This document shows, one piece after another, positions 11,810-22,869 of a stretch of DNA of 64,000 nt (its first letter is position 1; every line of letters begins with the position of its first letter). Source of the DNA: Amorphophallus konjac (Eukaryota; Streptophyta; Magnoliopsida; Alismatales; Araceae). The stretch covers positions 65,929,491 to 65,993,490 of the forward strand of contig CM040124.1 in the NCBI GenBank assembly GCA_022559845.1. Direction: 5' to 3'. The notes beneath the pieces are model-generated. The model had not been told where the DNA came from. It saw only the letters and a program-made list of their open reading frames with translations, and searched no databases. Position numbers and translations under genes: made by a program.

Positions 11810-13802
11810 TGTTGTGCCCCGGACTATTTTGATGGAGATCATGTATGAAATGTCATGAGTTCTCATTGTGGTTGATTCACATTGAAATACATATTTGATG
11901 AATGATGAGGTTGTTGAATTTCAGAATTGAATGATTGATTTGTCTATACCTACCAAAATGCTCAAATTTGATAAAAGTTGATCATATTGAATGTTGAGTG
12001 AGCTACTGTTGATTGAACTCAAATGTTGGACATAAGTCAATTGATTTTTTCAGAAATCAACTAAATACTTTAAATGTGGAATTCAGTATGTGGTAAATGT
12101 GGAAGAATCTCATTTGTTAAACTGAGTTGTTGAGTTGAATGCCAAATTGAATGTAGGTTACTTGTGGAATTTTTCACTTAATCTCTCAAGGCCAAGGTAT
12201 GAATACTTGACTATTTGGATCTTGTGTGAATGGACTGATCCGGGTATAATTCATGCTTATCAACGTATATCTGAGTTGTATGAACTCTATTGTTCAATCT
12301 TGATACATGTTTATGAAATGTGGTGCTTTCAATTGATATTATTGATGTTTTTCTGCTGTCAGCAAAAGTGTCGACCTCAGGGGTCGACACTTATTTTCAA
12401 AGCTTTTGCCTTGCGTTGAAAGAGTGGACGCTGGCAGAAAGTGTCGACCTTTGGGGTCGACACATTCATCAGGGCTCTGCTATTTTGCTCAAGCAGAACT
12501 CACGGGAAAAAGTGTTGACCTCATAGGTCGACACTTTCAGGTAAGTATGTTCATTTCTATGAAAATAGAATGTTCATGAAAAAGTGTCGACCTCGTAAGT
12601 CGACACTTTTCATCACGAATGTTATGTTCTTTTCACAGGCTAGAACACTTCGTAAGAAGTGTCGACCCCATGGGTCGACACTCGTGTCGCGGTTTTACTT
12701 TTATATATGTTCTGGCAGAACCTTCAGGAAAAAGAGTCGACCCCATGGGTCGACACTTTTTTTGAACGTTCTTACGGGTTTTCCGGATCTATTTTGAAAC
12801 CTTTTAGGGAGGATCCAAATGTCTTGGCTTTTGACCCTAATAGCCTTAGGGCGACCCTTGCACTTTGTATGTGTTATAAAGGGGGTTTAGAGTGGGCTTT
12901 TATGTCTTTTGGGGGATCAAATCTCCTTGTATATAGCCGCCCCCTTCCTTCCGATGAGAAATCCTTAGAGCTTCGAACGTGAGTTTCCTTTGTTTTTGAA
13001 GGAGAAGAGGGGTTTCCATCTGTTGGAGGTGAAGGAGGGCTGTGCTAGGTCGAGTTCCATCGAGCCCAAGCCTAGAGTGGAGGTCGCGATCTGCATCCTC
13101 TACATCCGGAGCTTCGGGCAACTACATCTTCGTCACCGGCTTCATACAACCTCGGTTCCTTTGTTCTGAGTGCTACCCTCTTTATATTCCTAGCATATTA
13201 AGGATTTGTGGGGAAGATTCATAGTGTTTATCATCTTTCTTAGTCATCTTGTGTTTAGATTGCTACTCTCTGAACTGGGCTTGTATCTTTCTATTCTATT
13301 CTTCATATCTGGATATTTTCGGAGCTTGCTCCGAGTGTGTCTGGGTTGTCTCATCGTCGTGCGAGAACCCGCGTGTGTGGGCCGTCGAGCCCGTGTGTGT
13401 GTGGTTGTTGCCGTCGAGCAGCGTTTATAGTGAAATCCTCTCGAGGTGAGAGGGGTGGATGTAGGACGGCACTTGGTGCGTCCGAACCACCTAAAAATAC
13501 TGTGCCATGGTTTGCTTGTCTGGTGGTTGTTGATATCTATTTTTCCGTTCGCTATACGAGTGTGAGTCGGTGAGGCGTGAGTGTTCTCAACTGTCCGTCC
13601 AAATATTGTTGTTCGAGTGAGTATATCTGTGCGCTGGCGAGTTGTGAGAGCTTGCTTGATTTAATTTCAGTTATTTTAATCAAGCCTCTGTCTTAGATTT
13701 TCTCCTCATATCTGTGGCTTGTGTGGGTTGTTTTTATATTTGCAAAAAAAGGGTGGGCAATCAATTCACCCCCCTCTCAATTGCCTCCTAACCGGGCCAA
13801 CA
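11810..13802 (+). repeat. 3' LTR of element B
   Basis: TGTTGTGCC...GCCAACA, 1993 bp, about 97% identical to the 5' LTR by eye. It carries six GTCGAC palindromes (about 12364-12763) compared with five in the 5' LTR. It is followed by TSD TCCCC (13803-13807). Confidence 0.95.
12364..12763. repeat. Array of six GTCGAC palindromic modules in the 3' LTR of B
   Basis: Same modules as in the 5' LTR plus a sixth at about 12729-12763 (GAGTCGACC-N4-GGTCGACAC). At the corresponding point the 5' LTR (about 4145-4160) has only a short A/T-flanked junction, so the module was probably lost there. Confidence 0.95.
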
Positions 13803-14021
13803 TCCCCGAAGCCGCCCCTTGGACATGCGGACTCTAGCGTGTCCATAGACCATAGTCCTATCAAAGTTTTTATCCATGGTAGCCTCCCACTTAAGGTACG
13901 CATTAGGACTAGATCTCTCAAAACTAAGGTCCCCATCTACAATGATTTCCAAGTGGAGGGGGTCAATTGAACCCTTGTGGAGGGCCGAGTTGTTAGGAGT
14001 TAACCAAAGAGGGGTATACAT
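13803..14021 (-). pseudogene. Element A Gag, N-terminal half (split by element B)
   Basis: The minus-strand frame begins at the ATG ending at 14021. It contains AYLKWEATMDKNFDR, the start of a Ty3/gypsy Gag domain; the same position in element C reads DYLEWEAIMDDYFE. It runs 73 codons to the insertion site of B, and the frame resumes at 3221. The start is supported by a similar distance to the domain in C. Confidence 0.7.
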
Positions 14022-14103
14022 GATGATGCACTGGGTGGCCCGATGATGACTCTAAATGTGAATGCACCCTAGGACCAACTTGTAGAGAGATATATTGTGA
14101 ACT

Positions 14104-14119
14104 TGCTCTGATAGCAAAT
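14104..14119 (-). promoter_or_regulatory. Primer binding site of element A
   Basis: On the minus strand TTGCTATCAGAGCAAG follows the end of the 5' LTR. It resembles the initiator tRNA-Met complement TGGTATCAGAGC with one mismatch. A 13-bp duplication (AATTGATGTGACA) at 14118-14130 and 14136-14148 makes the exact LTR end ambiguous by 19 bp. Confidence 0.6.
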
Positions 14120-14473
14120 TGATGTGACACTACCAATTGATGTGACACGACCCCTCGGACCTAGATTCGCGAAAAACCTAACCGAACGGTGGACACACTC
14201 AAGCGGGTTCACCCGCGTCGCGTACACTAGGTCCGTAGGTGGACCGGCGATAGTGGAGAGGGTCCGAAGTGGGACCTCGCCTTTCCGGGGATTTGACTAG
14301 CTTGGGCTGAACCCTTAAGGGCCTCGGATGCCCAATTCCGTGGGCGGCCAGCACGCCAAGGGCGTGGGTTGTAGGATTGCTCTCTTAACTCACTCTGCGG
14401 TGGTCACTCAATTGGATGGTAGATTCGGGCCGGGCACTCGCCTCACCGCCGACGAGCAACTTAGAAGTAATAC
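14120..14473 (-). repeat. 5' LTR of element A, inner part
   Basis: It runs from the LTR end near the PBS to the insertion point of C. It has no window partner to align to, because the corresponding part of the 3' LTR lies left of position 1. It ends with AATAC, the left TSD of C. Confidence 0.65.
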
Positions 14474-16429
14474 TGATGGGAATCGACGCCGAGCATTGAC
14501 ATTTTTATTTTGCATTTGTGTCCTTTAGTTTATTTTTATATCATTGGGAAAGTATATGTGCAATTGTAAGGCTTTATAAACCAATGTGTCATTCCCTTAG
14601 ATTGTTTGGGTTTTTGTGCAAATTGTCAGTAGGTCCAGCAAGGGGCCCCTCACTCCTTCCTCATTGGTCCACATAAGCCATATGGGTCCATGTGGGGCTG
14701 GTCAAAGTCCAAGGTGACATCTAGAAGGTCAATTGGACACATGGGAGACAAGTGGACCAAAAAGTCCAAGAAGGAGGCTCTCTTGGTCAAGGGGGCGCCC
14801 CCTCCCTTATATATTATTTAAATTGTGTTCCAAACCACATGGGATAATTAGTTTTGACCTCCCTAGTTTGCCCTCCCTAACCCTAGATCTGAGGTCATTT
14901 TGAGTCTTTTTACATTTATTATAAATAGCTTGTATTTCATAATTTTAGTAGAATTAATGAAGTGAAATTTCAGAAAATTGCTTGTAGTCTCCAAGGAGGG
15001 TGCGCCCCTCTCCCTCTCTCTCCCTGGTTTATCTTCTTCCTCCAGCCCTCCAGTGTGTGAAGCCCATTCTCCTTAGCCCCTCTGAGTTCCCCTCTGCTGC
15101 GGCCGCCGCCGTTCGTGCCGCCATCGCGCCGCCGCCGCCGCTACATCGGAGTTCTGTCTCCATCAAGGCAGAACCTCACCTCCGAATTTTTATCTTTTCT
15201 TCTTGTTTTCTGATTGAGCCCTAATTTTGAGGGTTTGTTCTGCCCATCTCCCTTAACCTCCAGTTCAAATTTCGTGTCATTTGGAAGTCATTAGATATTT
15301 TTTCCATATTTTTATTTGTCCTCTTAGTAATCTGCCCTTTTGCAGATCTACGGGATAGAGTCACCTTGTCGCATTTTTCCCACCCCCTTACAAATTTTCA
15401 AAAAATCCCAAACAATTACTCAGTGTTCCACACATATATCCCCTTCCACCATAATTTTCGTGGAGTCTAGAAAATTCATTTGACCCTCGGTCGAAGCTCA
15501 GTTTCAGGCAGATCCCTTGCTACCCTGTGTGTCTGTCAGTCTGAGTCAGAAACAAAAACAGTGTTACCGTCATATTCATTTTCAATCCGTTCGGTGGATG
15601 GAGCTGTAAAAATCGTATGTTGTAGATCTATGAGTTCTCTTTCCAACGGTACCAGCCACGCCTCGATCGGCCTCCGGATCTGAGCGTCGTAATTCGTGTC
15701 GCAAAATCTTGTAGATATATTCCCCATGCAGGTCCGAAATTGCAGTCCAGAAGATATTCAGAAATAAATATCAAAAAACAACTTCAGGAGCCGCTCCTTC
15801 AGGGAGTCGTTCAGGGACGCCTTGCCATCGTCCCAGCCAAGCGGCGCCTCCGGAAGATCTTAGGAAGGTGACGTTCCTTTGGAAACCGTTGCTTGCTGTC
15901 TAGTGAGTCAGCAACCGAGTTGGCGTAGCACTGAGTTGGAATAGTGCCGAGTCAGGCCAGCAGGCCGAGTTCGTGCCGAACGCACCTCCAGATTGCTGCC
16001 CGTCAACCCAGGGTCGGTCCTCCCGGGCCCCACTTGTAGCCCTCTACCTCCCTGCGTGGAGTGGGCAATAAAATTCACTGTTGTAATTAACTTTTACCGT
16101 TGTACCGGGAGCTACCGTACTTGGCCGGGAACGTCTTCCCCACGCCCGAAGCGTGGAGATACACTCACCACCCTCCTCGTAGGCATTGCTTTACTCGTAT
16201 ATTTTTGTATTTGCCGCTGCATGAGTGATAGATTATCTAGCTTGTTATCATTTTATCACCACTGCGAGAGCGAGAGTGAGTGACCATCCCGTGACTCGAC
16301 CGAGTTAACGCGGCAAGGCCGATACCCGAGACTCACTGCCGGTTTCTCAACCGCGCACGGTCCCACGTCTTCCCTCGCATAGGGGTGACTGTGAGATAGA
16401 GTCCCAGGTGGCGTGTCAATCCCGCATCA
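14474..16429 (+). repeat. 5' LTR of element C
   Basis: 1956 bp, TGATGGG...GCATCA. A canonical TATA box (TATAAATA) lies at 14920-14927, and the same box is at 19260-19267 in the 3' LTR. A CT-rich and GCCGCC-rich segment follows at about 15005-15145. No gene. Confidence 0.9.
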
Positions 16430-16432
16430 ATT

Positions 16433-16446
16433 TGGTATCAGAGACA
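16433..16446 (+). promoter_or_regulatory. Primer binding site of element C
   Basis: TGGTATCAGAGACAG lies three bases after the 5' LTR end and is complementary to the 3' end of initiator tRNA-Met. The leader from here to 16780 has no other feature I can support. Confidence 0.85.
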
Positions 16447-16780
16447 GGTTGAGTCTAGGGTAGTCATTTGTAAAACTCCAAAAGAAAAAAAAGAAGTGTC
16501 ATTTACGTCTAGTCATTGTCTAAGTCGGTCTAAGGTTGCATTTGCATACCATTAATCAGTACATCAAAAGGTGTTGTCCGAATGTTAGGCTACGCCTATC
16601 GAGAAGGCCGTATACTTGCGCGAGTGATCTTCGAATCGATTAACTCCGCCACGTACCGAGTCTTGGTTTAAGTCTAGGGTCCTTAGTGTGTATTAGTTAG
16701 TGCATTCCAACCTTGCATAGTCGGTCTAGTGTCTTGTCACCAACTGTTGGCATGTCCATTCACTAGCGTCCTCGTGTCCC

Positions 16781-18370
16781 ATGGATGACCAAGGGGCCGC
16801 ATCTTATCCATGGTGGCGATACTATCTAAGATGGGAGAACCACCCGGACCACCCCCGTAGACCCGTAGCCCGGGATTTCTATGGATCCGAAAACCCAGGT
16901 GACTACCTAGAATGGGAAGCCATTATGGACGACTACTTTGAGTGTTACCTTATGTCCGGCCCCGTGCAAGTCAACTTTGCCAAAAGGTGACTTTTCTATG
17001 AAGCCGTCGAAACATGGAGGGACATCAAGTACTTCCGAGAAGATAGGAGGCTAAGGCCCATCGAGTCATGGTGGGATATGAAGAGAGCGCTTTGGAGGGT
17101 CTACCTTCCCCGTCCACCTACCTTTAACCACGGGAGTCATACCACTAGCCAACCCCACCAACTCACCTGCAATCAAGTGGGCCACACTTCCAACCAACCC
17201 CGCCCCTTCACCTCCATCCAAGCCCACCAAAGCAACCCCAATCAAGTGGCCCTCCCTGTCGCCTCCAACCAACCACCCCTTGGCACCTCCGTCCAATCCC
17301 ACCCAATCGCCTCCAACCAAGTGGAAGCCTCACTTATAGTCGAGTCTAGGTCCGCATCCGGGCCGAGAGATGAGGAGCGAGTCCACCCCGAGGCCCCTAC
17401 TCCAACCCGCACCTTAGATGAAATCAAGAAAATACTTTCGGATTGGTTGGAAAGGATAGAAAGGACACATGCACCTTCACCACCCGTGAGTGCTCCATTG
17501 ACACTTTCTACTTCCGAACTTTATTCGGAAGCATCTTATTTGGAGCCACCGAAGCCCGAGCCACCCGTGTTTCTAACGGGTACGCTATACATAGCCGAGC
17601 CGCTTCTTAGTTGGCTCAAAGATGGCTTGGTCCCACTTCCTTACACATCTATGGACCCCACCTTACCTCTAGTGTCCGTCAACTCCTACCACACGACATT
17701 CCGGTCTAGTCACCATGTTGATACATTGGGTGACCTTATTCTTGGTTTAGGTTGGCAATGGAAGTTGACACACTTATTGGCCCGAGACTTCGACCAACCC
17801 ACTAGTCGTAGCTTCACCCATCCGGCCATAGGGTCCATTACCTCCGTGTGCACCGTGGGTTGTGTCACCACGGAGATTCTTCTATTCCTCCCGATGCCGG
17901 CCGAGTCCAACTTCTTTCCCTTTTGCCCAAGGGAGGAATCCTAATTTCTAGACATGGCCGTCGTCCCACCGACCACAATGTATGACGGTGATTATGAATT
18001 CTTTAATTGGGACCGAGTCATGGGGGAACCCACTTCATGGGGTCATGCCTTCTTTGACCCTTTTGACCCCTTCACTAGTGAACCTCCCGAGCCATCATAT
18101 TCACTCCACTTCTTACAAGGAGTTCACTATCCCACCCCTACCCCTCGGTCTAGTTGGCAAGCCATACCTACGTCTAGGGGTAATGACGAGGGTAGTTTTG
18201 GATCTCCTAGCCCTTCCCCACCCAAATCCCATAGGTCACCAATGCATGAGTGGTACATCTTAGGGTGTCTAGGAGTCCTCCATTCCGTCAACCATCGAGT
18301 ACGTCTAGTGTATGCATGGCACATATTCGGGTGTCCTGGTCCACCATCGCCTATGCGTAGGTCGGACTAA
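16781..18370 (+). pseudogene. Element C Gag-like polyprotein (two in-frame stops)
   Basis: One reading frame of about 530 codons, broken only by TGA at 16988-16990 and TAA at 17942-17944, with no frameshift. Order: Ty3/gypsy-type Gag domain (DYLEWEAIMDDYFE near residue 45, then WWDMKRALWRVYLPRP near 95); a proline/asparagine-rich linker with repeated SNQ/HP motifs; a conserved domain shared with element A (EPLLSWLKD, NSYHTTFRSS, DTLGDLI, ILLFLPMP; about residues 265-380); a variable part; and C-terminal repeats (MHEWYILGC, AWHIFGCPGPP). There is no zinc knuckle and no pol. TGA and TAA could each come from CGA and CAA by C-to-T change. The role is inferred to be particle assembly; the two downstream regions are unassigned. 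Confidence 0.75.
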
Positions 18371-18813
18371 CATTAGGTTTGTTTAGGGTCTGTGTGAGTC
18401 TTTGTTTCGTCCGGTTTGTTTGTCGAGTGCATTGTGTGTCTGTACATACGTTGGGTCGAGTCGATTTTGTACGCTCGCATTGTTAGTCCCTTTCGAGTAT
18501 GAGACTTGTCGGACTATTGGGATCGGTTCTACTCCACAAATCGGATCTAGTCACATAAGGGACCCGCGGTGATTCCTAGTGAGTCTTTGAGCTGCCTCCT
18601 TCATTTGAGAGTGACCCCACCCCGGAGTGTCCACCTCTAGCCTCATTCCCAAGGCAGCGTGTGCATATCGAATCTATACGGGATGAGCAGGTGTCGATTA
18701 CTTGGAGTGGAGTGTACTCCGCGCTTCATGGTACAATGACAGATCCGCCGGAGCAACTCGAGCATCCGCACCCCTTACTCGACGGGGTCGAGTTCTTCCC
18801 ACCCGGGGAGAGT
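18371..18813 (+). other. 3' untranslated region and polypurine tract of element C
   Basis: 443 bp without a supported ORF. It ends with a purine-rich ACCCGGGGAGAGT just before the 3' LTR and matches the equivalent region of element A. Confidence 0.6.
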
Positions 18814-20757
18814 TGATGGGAATCGACGCCGAGCATTGACATTTTTATTTTACATTTGTATCTTTTAGTTTATTTTTATATCATTGGGAAAGTATATGTG
18901 CAATTGTAAGGCTTGATAAGCCAATGTGTCATTCCGTTGGATTGTTTGGGTTTTTGTACAAATTATTAGTAGGTCTAGCAAGGGGGCCATCACTCCTTCC
19001 CCATTGATCCACATAAGCCATATGGGTCCATGTGGGGCTGGTCAAAGTCCTAGGTGACATTTAGAAGGTCAATTAGACACATGGGAGACAAGTGGACCAA
19101 AAAGTTCAACAAGGAGGCTCTCTTGGTCAAGGGGGCGCCCCCTCCCTTATATATTATTTAAATTATGTTCCAAACCACATGGGATAATTAGTTTTGACCT
19201 CCCTAGTTTGCCCTCCCTAACCCTAGATCTGAGCTCATTTTGAGTCTTTTTACATTTATTATAAATAGCTTGTATTTCACAATTTTAGTAGAATTAATGA
19301 AGTGAAATTTCAGAAAATTGCTTGGAGCCTCCAAGGAGGGTGCGCCCCTCTCCCTCTCTCTCCCTGGTTCATCTTCTTCCTCCAGCCCTCCAGGGTGTGA
19401 AGCCCATTCTCCTTAGCCCCTCTAAGTTCCCCTCTGCTGCCGCCGCCGCCGTTCGTGCCGCCATTGCGCCGCCGCCGCCGCTACATCGGAGTTCTGTCTC
19501 TATCAGGGTAGAACCTCACCTCCAGATTTTTATCTTTTCTTCTTCTTGTCTGATCGGGCCCTAATTTTGATGATTTGTTCTGTCCATCTCCCTTAACCTC
19601 CAGTTCACATTTCGTGTCATTTGGAAGTCATTAGGTATTTTCCCCATATTTTTGTTTGTCCTCTCAGTAATATGCCCTTTTGCAGATCTACGAGACAGAG
19701 TCACCTTGTCGCATTTTCCCCAACCCCTTACAAATTTTTAGAAAATACAAACAAATTACTCAGTGTTCCACACATATATCCTCTTCCACCATAATTTTCG
19801 TGCAGTCTATAAAATTCATTTGACCCTCAGTCAAAGGTCTGTTTCAGGCAGATCCCTTGCTGCCCTGTGTGTCTGTCAGTCCGAGTCAGAAAAAAAAATA
19901 GTGGTACAGTCATATTCATTTTCAATCCATTCATTGGATGGAGCTGTAAAAATTATATGTTGTAGATCTATGAGTTCTCTTTCCAACGGTACCAACCACG
20001 TCTCGATCGGCCTCCGGATCTGAGCGTCGTAATTCGTGTTGCCGAGGCCTACAGATTTGTTCCCTGTGCAGGTCTGAAATTACAGTCTAGAAGATATTCA
20101 GAAATAAATATCAAAAATCAACTTCAGGAGCCGCCCCTTCAGGGACGCCCTGCCATTGTCCTAGCCAAGCGGCGCCTCCGAAAGATCTCAGGAAGGTGAC
20201 GTTTCTTTGTAAACTGTTGCTTGCTGTCTAGTGAGTCAGCAACCGAGTTGGCGCAGCACCGAGTTGTAATATTGCCGAGTCGGACCAACAGGTCGAGTTC
20301 GTGCCGAACGCACCTCCAGATTGATGCCTGTCAACCCAGGGTCGGTCCTCCCGGGCCCCACTTGTAGCCATTTACCTCCCTGCGTGGAGTGGGTAATAAA
20401 ATTCACTGTTGTAATTAACTTTTACCATTGTACCGGGAGTTACCGTACTTGGCCGGGAATATCTTCCCCACACCCGGAGCGTGGAGGTACACTCGTCACC
20501 CTCCTCGTAGGCATTGCTTTACTCGTATATTTTTGTATATGTCGCTGCATGAGTGATAGATTATCTAGCTTGTTATCATTTTATCACCGCTGCGAGAGCG
20601 AGAGTGAGTGACCGTCCCGTGACTCGACCGAGTTAACGCGGAAAGGCAGATACCCGAGACTCACTGCCAGTTTCTCAACCGCGCACGGTCCCACGTTTTC
20701 CCTCGGATAGGGGCGATCGCGAGCTAGAGTCCCAGGTCGCGTGTCCGTCCCGCATCA
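18814..20757 (+). repeat. 3' LTR of element C
   Basis: 1944 bp, about 95% identical to 14474-16429 by eye, ending CGCATCA, followed by AACAC. Confidence 0.9.
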
Positions 20758-22827
20758 AACACAAATTAAGCAAGGAATGCCAGCAAAGAGAAGTGACCAG
20801 AAGCTCACCTGATCGGCGTGAATACACCGATCTCGGCCGGACACGAGGGCGAGCGGGGAGGCGTGGGCTACCCGCACGCCGCGCCGATGACGCTTCAACC
20901 GATGACCTGCTAGTACAATCACTACGCCCTCGCAGAGGGGGTGGACTAAGGGTAGGGGTAATCCAATTACAATCAAAACTACCTCCACGTTGGGAGGGGC
21001 GGTCATCCGGCCAAGCGGGATAGGGAGGAAAGCTAAGGAAGAAGCCGATTGGTCCCTTAGCCGGTTTTGTCTGCTTCTGTGACTGCCTAATAGGTACTCG
21101 CTGTTGACGCTGCCATGGGTTCTCCCGAAATTGGAATTCGTCGAAACCAGAGCTGAATCTTCACTGACTGAGCCGGGAGGGCTCCTGAATTTTCTTGTGA
21201 GTTCTGGATGTCGCTGACGGCCTGGGCGGAATCTATAACTGGACGTTTCTATTCTGGCTCAGACTAACTCCAGAACTCTCCAGCAAGAAGAAGAAGCCGC
21301 CATGAACACTCCCGAGCTCCGAAGGTAACGTATCTTATGTCGATACGATCGCAAGAGGGTGCTCTTCGAGCAGCAACCAGAAAGAATGCCAGAAGAGGTC
21401 GGAGCAGAGAGATAGAGCCCGTGGAGTGAAGAGGTGTCTGTCAGGCCCTGACCAGACAGACCTGCGCACCTGGGGTAGCAAAATCAAAACTTTGTGCTGC
21501 GGGCTTCAAATGGTGCTACGTTTCTTGGTGATGCTAGGGGACTTGTTTGAGGAGACTTCAGCCAAAGAATCACATCCAAACTCCCACAGGAGCGGCCGTG
21601 GTCACACTTTAACTGGGCCTCTGGTCTTCTACAGGAGTCCGATTATGCAGTCTAGGAAGGATGGCTCTCACGGGCAGCTCGGTGCTCGAACGATGATGAA
21701 ACCACCTCACCTGGAAAGCTCTATGGATGACCTTTCTAGAGGTATATGATTTGACACCAGAATGTTCGGGGAAGGGCCGGAGACGATGCTACTTCCAGGA
21801 CCCTGATTTGCTGCCTGTGAACTGGCTTGAGTAGGTTGGACAAAGTGGTTGCTAGTGGTGGCAAGAGGTGAGGGGTTGCGATGGGGTGAGGTCTAATGGC
21901 TGTGGAAGGTGTAGGGGGATCGATTAGGGGGTGGAATGGGACGGTGGAGAGGCTAGGAAGAGGGATGGGTCGTAGCTAGCAGGTGGAGGGGGAAAGAGGG
22001 TGGAGGGCGCAGGTTGGCCTAGGGGGAAGGTGGAGGCTTCTCTCTTGGTTTGAATGGGTGGTTAATGGGGGTTAATTTCGGTCTTGGGAAGGGGAAGGGG
22101 TGCTTGGGAGAATGAAAGGGTGGCTTGGGAAGAGGAAGGGTGGCTTGGGGAGATGGGATTATCCCTTGGGAGAGGGAAGGGTGTATGGGGAGTGTCAAAG
22201 GTCACCTAGAAAAAGGAAGGGAATTGATGGGAGGAGTTATTGCTTCTAGGGAGGTGTAGGGGCAGGGTGATGTGGCAAGAGGAGATTGGATGAGGTGGAG
22301 CTTAGGTGGAGGAGAGAGGAGAGAGAGAGGGTGGTGCACCCTAGAGAGAGAAGGGGGGTCGCTCCTTTAGAGAGAGAAGGAGAGAGAGAGAGGGTAATCC
22401 ACCCCTTAGAGAGAGAGGGAGAGAGAGAAACTCACACAATTTTGGTGGATTTCAAACTTTCATTCAATAATTCATTAGTTCCAAATGGTGGGAGTGGAGT
22501 CCTATTTATAGGATTTCCATAATTTAACATAAGTCCCTTACTTTTGGACTACTAACAAGAAACCAAGGGGGTGGGGGCGCCCCTGGGCCTAGCCCATCTG
22601 ATTGGGCCCAATAACCAAACTAGACAATCTTTTGACACTTGACTTAGGGTAATAACTCTTATACCTAGGTACTGGACTCAAATAAAAGGAAAATTACATG
22701 GTTTATGACTCAAATAAAATATAAAAATTACATGCCAGGACTAAGAAAAATGTGGCAAACAAGATGAAGCACAGCTGGCAAGCAACGGGACTCGAAAAAT
22801 GTGGAGTGGTCGGAGATGTCCCCATCA
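20758..22827 (-). repeat. 5' LTR of element A, outer part
   Basis: Continuation of the 5' LTR of A beyond element C. Its last 590 bp match 1-584. A minus-strand TATA box (CCTATAAATAGG) is at 22501-22512, downstream of the LTR start at 22827. Purine-rich GGGTGGCTTGGGA-type repetition fills about 21880-22235, and a GA microsatellite about 22315-22430. No gene. Confidence 0.75.
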
Positions 22828-22869
22828 GGTCGACTATTCAGGCGATCGCTCTCAGCTCCACTATTGAAG

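Larger units (their letters stand above)
3227..13802 (+). mobile_element. Element B: Sirevirus-type Ty1/copia retrotransposon
   Basis: Complete element with LTRs 3227-5191 and 11810-13802, both TGTTGTGCC...GCCAACA. The perfect 5-bp TSD TCCCC occurs at 3222-3226 and 13803-13807. It has a PBS matching initiator tRNA-Met and an interior order of gag, protease, integrase, RT and RNase H. Sirevirus marks are a long Gag with a CCHC knuckle and coiled coil, several GGGGGAGA tracts after pol, and palindromes upstream of the LTR TATA box. The LTRs are about 97% identical by eye. pol is one open frame, but gag carries a frameshift and stops, so the copy is probably inactive. No envelope-like ORF is visible between pol and the 3' LTR. 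Confidence 0.93.
14474..20757 (+). mobile_element. Element C: gag-only gypsy-like LTR retrotransposon, relative of A
   Basis: LTRs 14474-16429 and 18814-20757 (TGATGGGAATCG...CGCATCA). Flanks are AATAC (14469-14473) and AACAC (20758-20762), a TSD with one substitution. The PBS matches initiator tRNA-Met. The 2.4-kb interior encodes only a Gag-like polyprotein (16781-18370), with two stops and no pol. It is inserted in the 5' LTR of element A. The LTRs are about 95% identical by eye, making it the oldest complete insertion here. Confidence 0.85.
1..22827 (-). mobile_element. Element A: gag-only gypsy-like LTR retrotransposon, minus strand, left end outside window
   Basis: The 3' LTR lies at 1-584 (its end is cut by the window edge). 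The interior is 585-3226 plus 13803-14119, and the 5' LTR is 14120-14473 plus 20758-22827. Positions 1-584 match the right end of the 5' LTR (about 22240-22827) almost base for base, and both end in CCCATCA (minus strand TGATGGG). The interior encodes a Gag-like polyprotein, but no protease, reverse transcriptase, RNase H or integrase motif is visible, so the element must borrow pol from an autonomous partner. It is interrupted by B inside gag and by C inside the 5' LTR. The right TSD would be 22828-22832 (GGTCG); its partner is outside the window. It resembles the TR-GAG class of gag-only plant retrotransposons but is larger. Confidence 0.8.
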
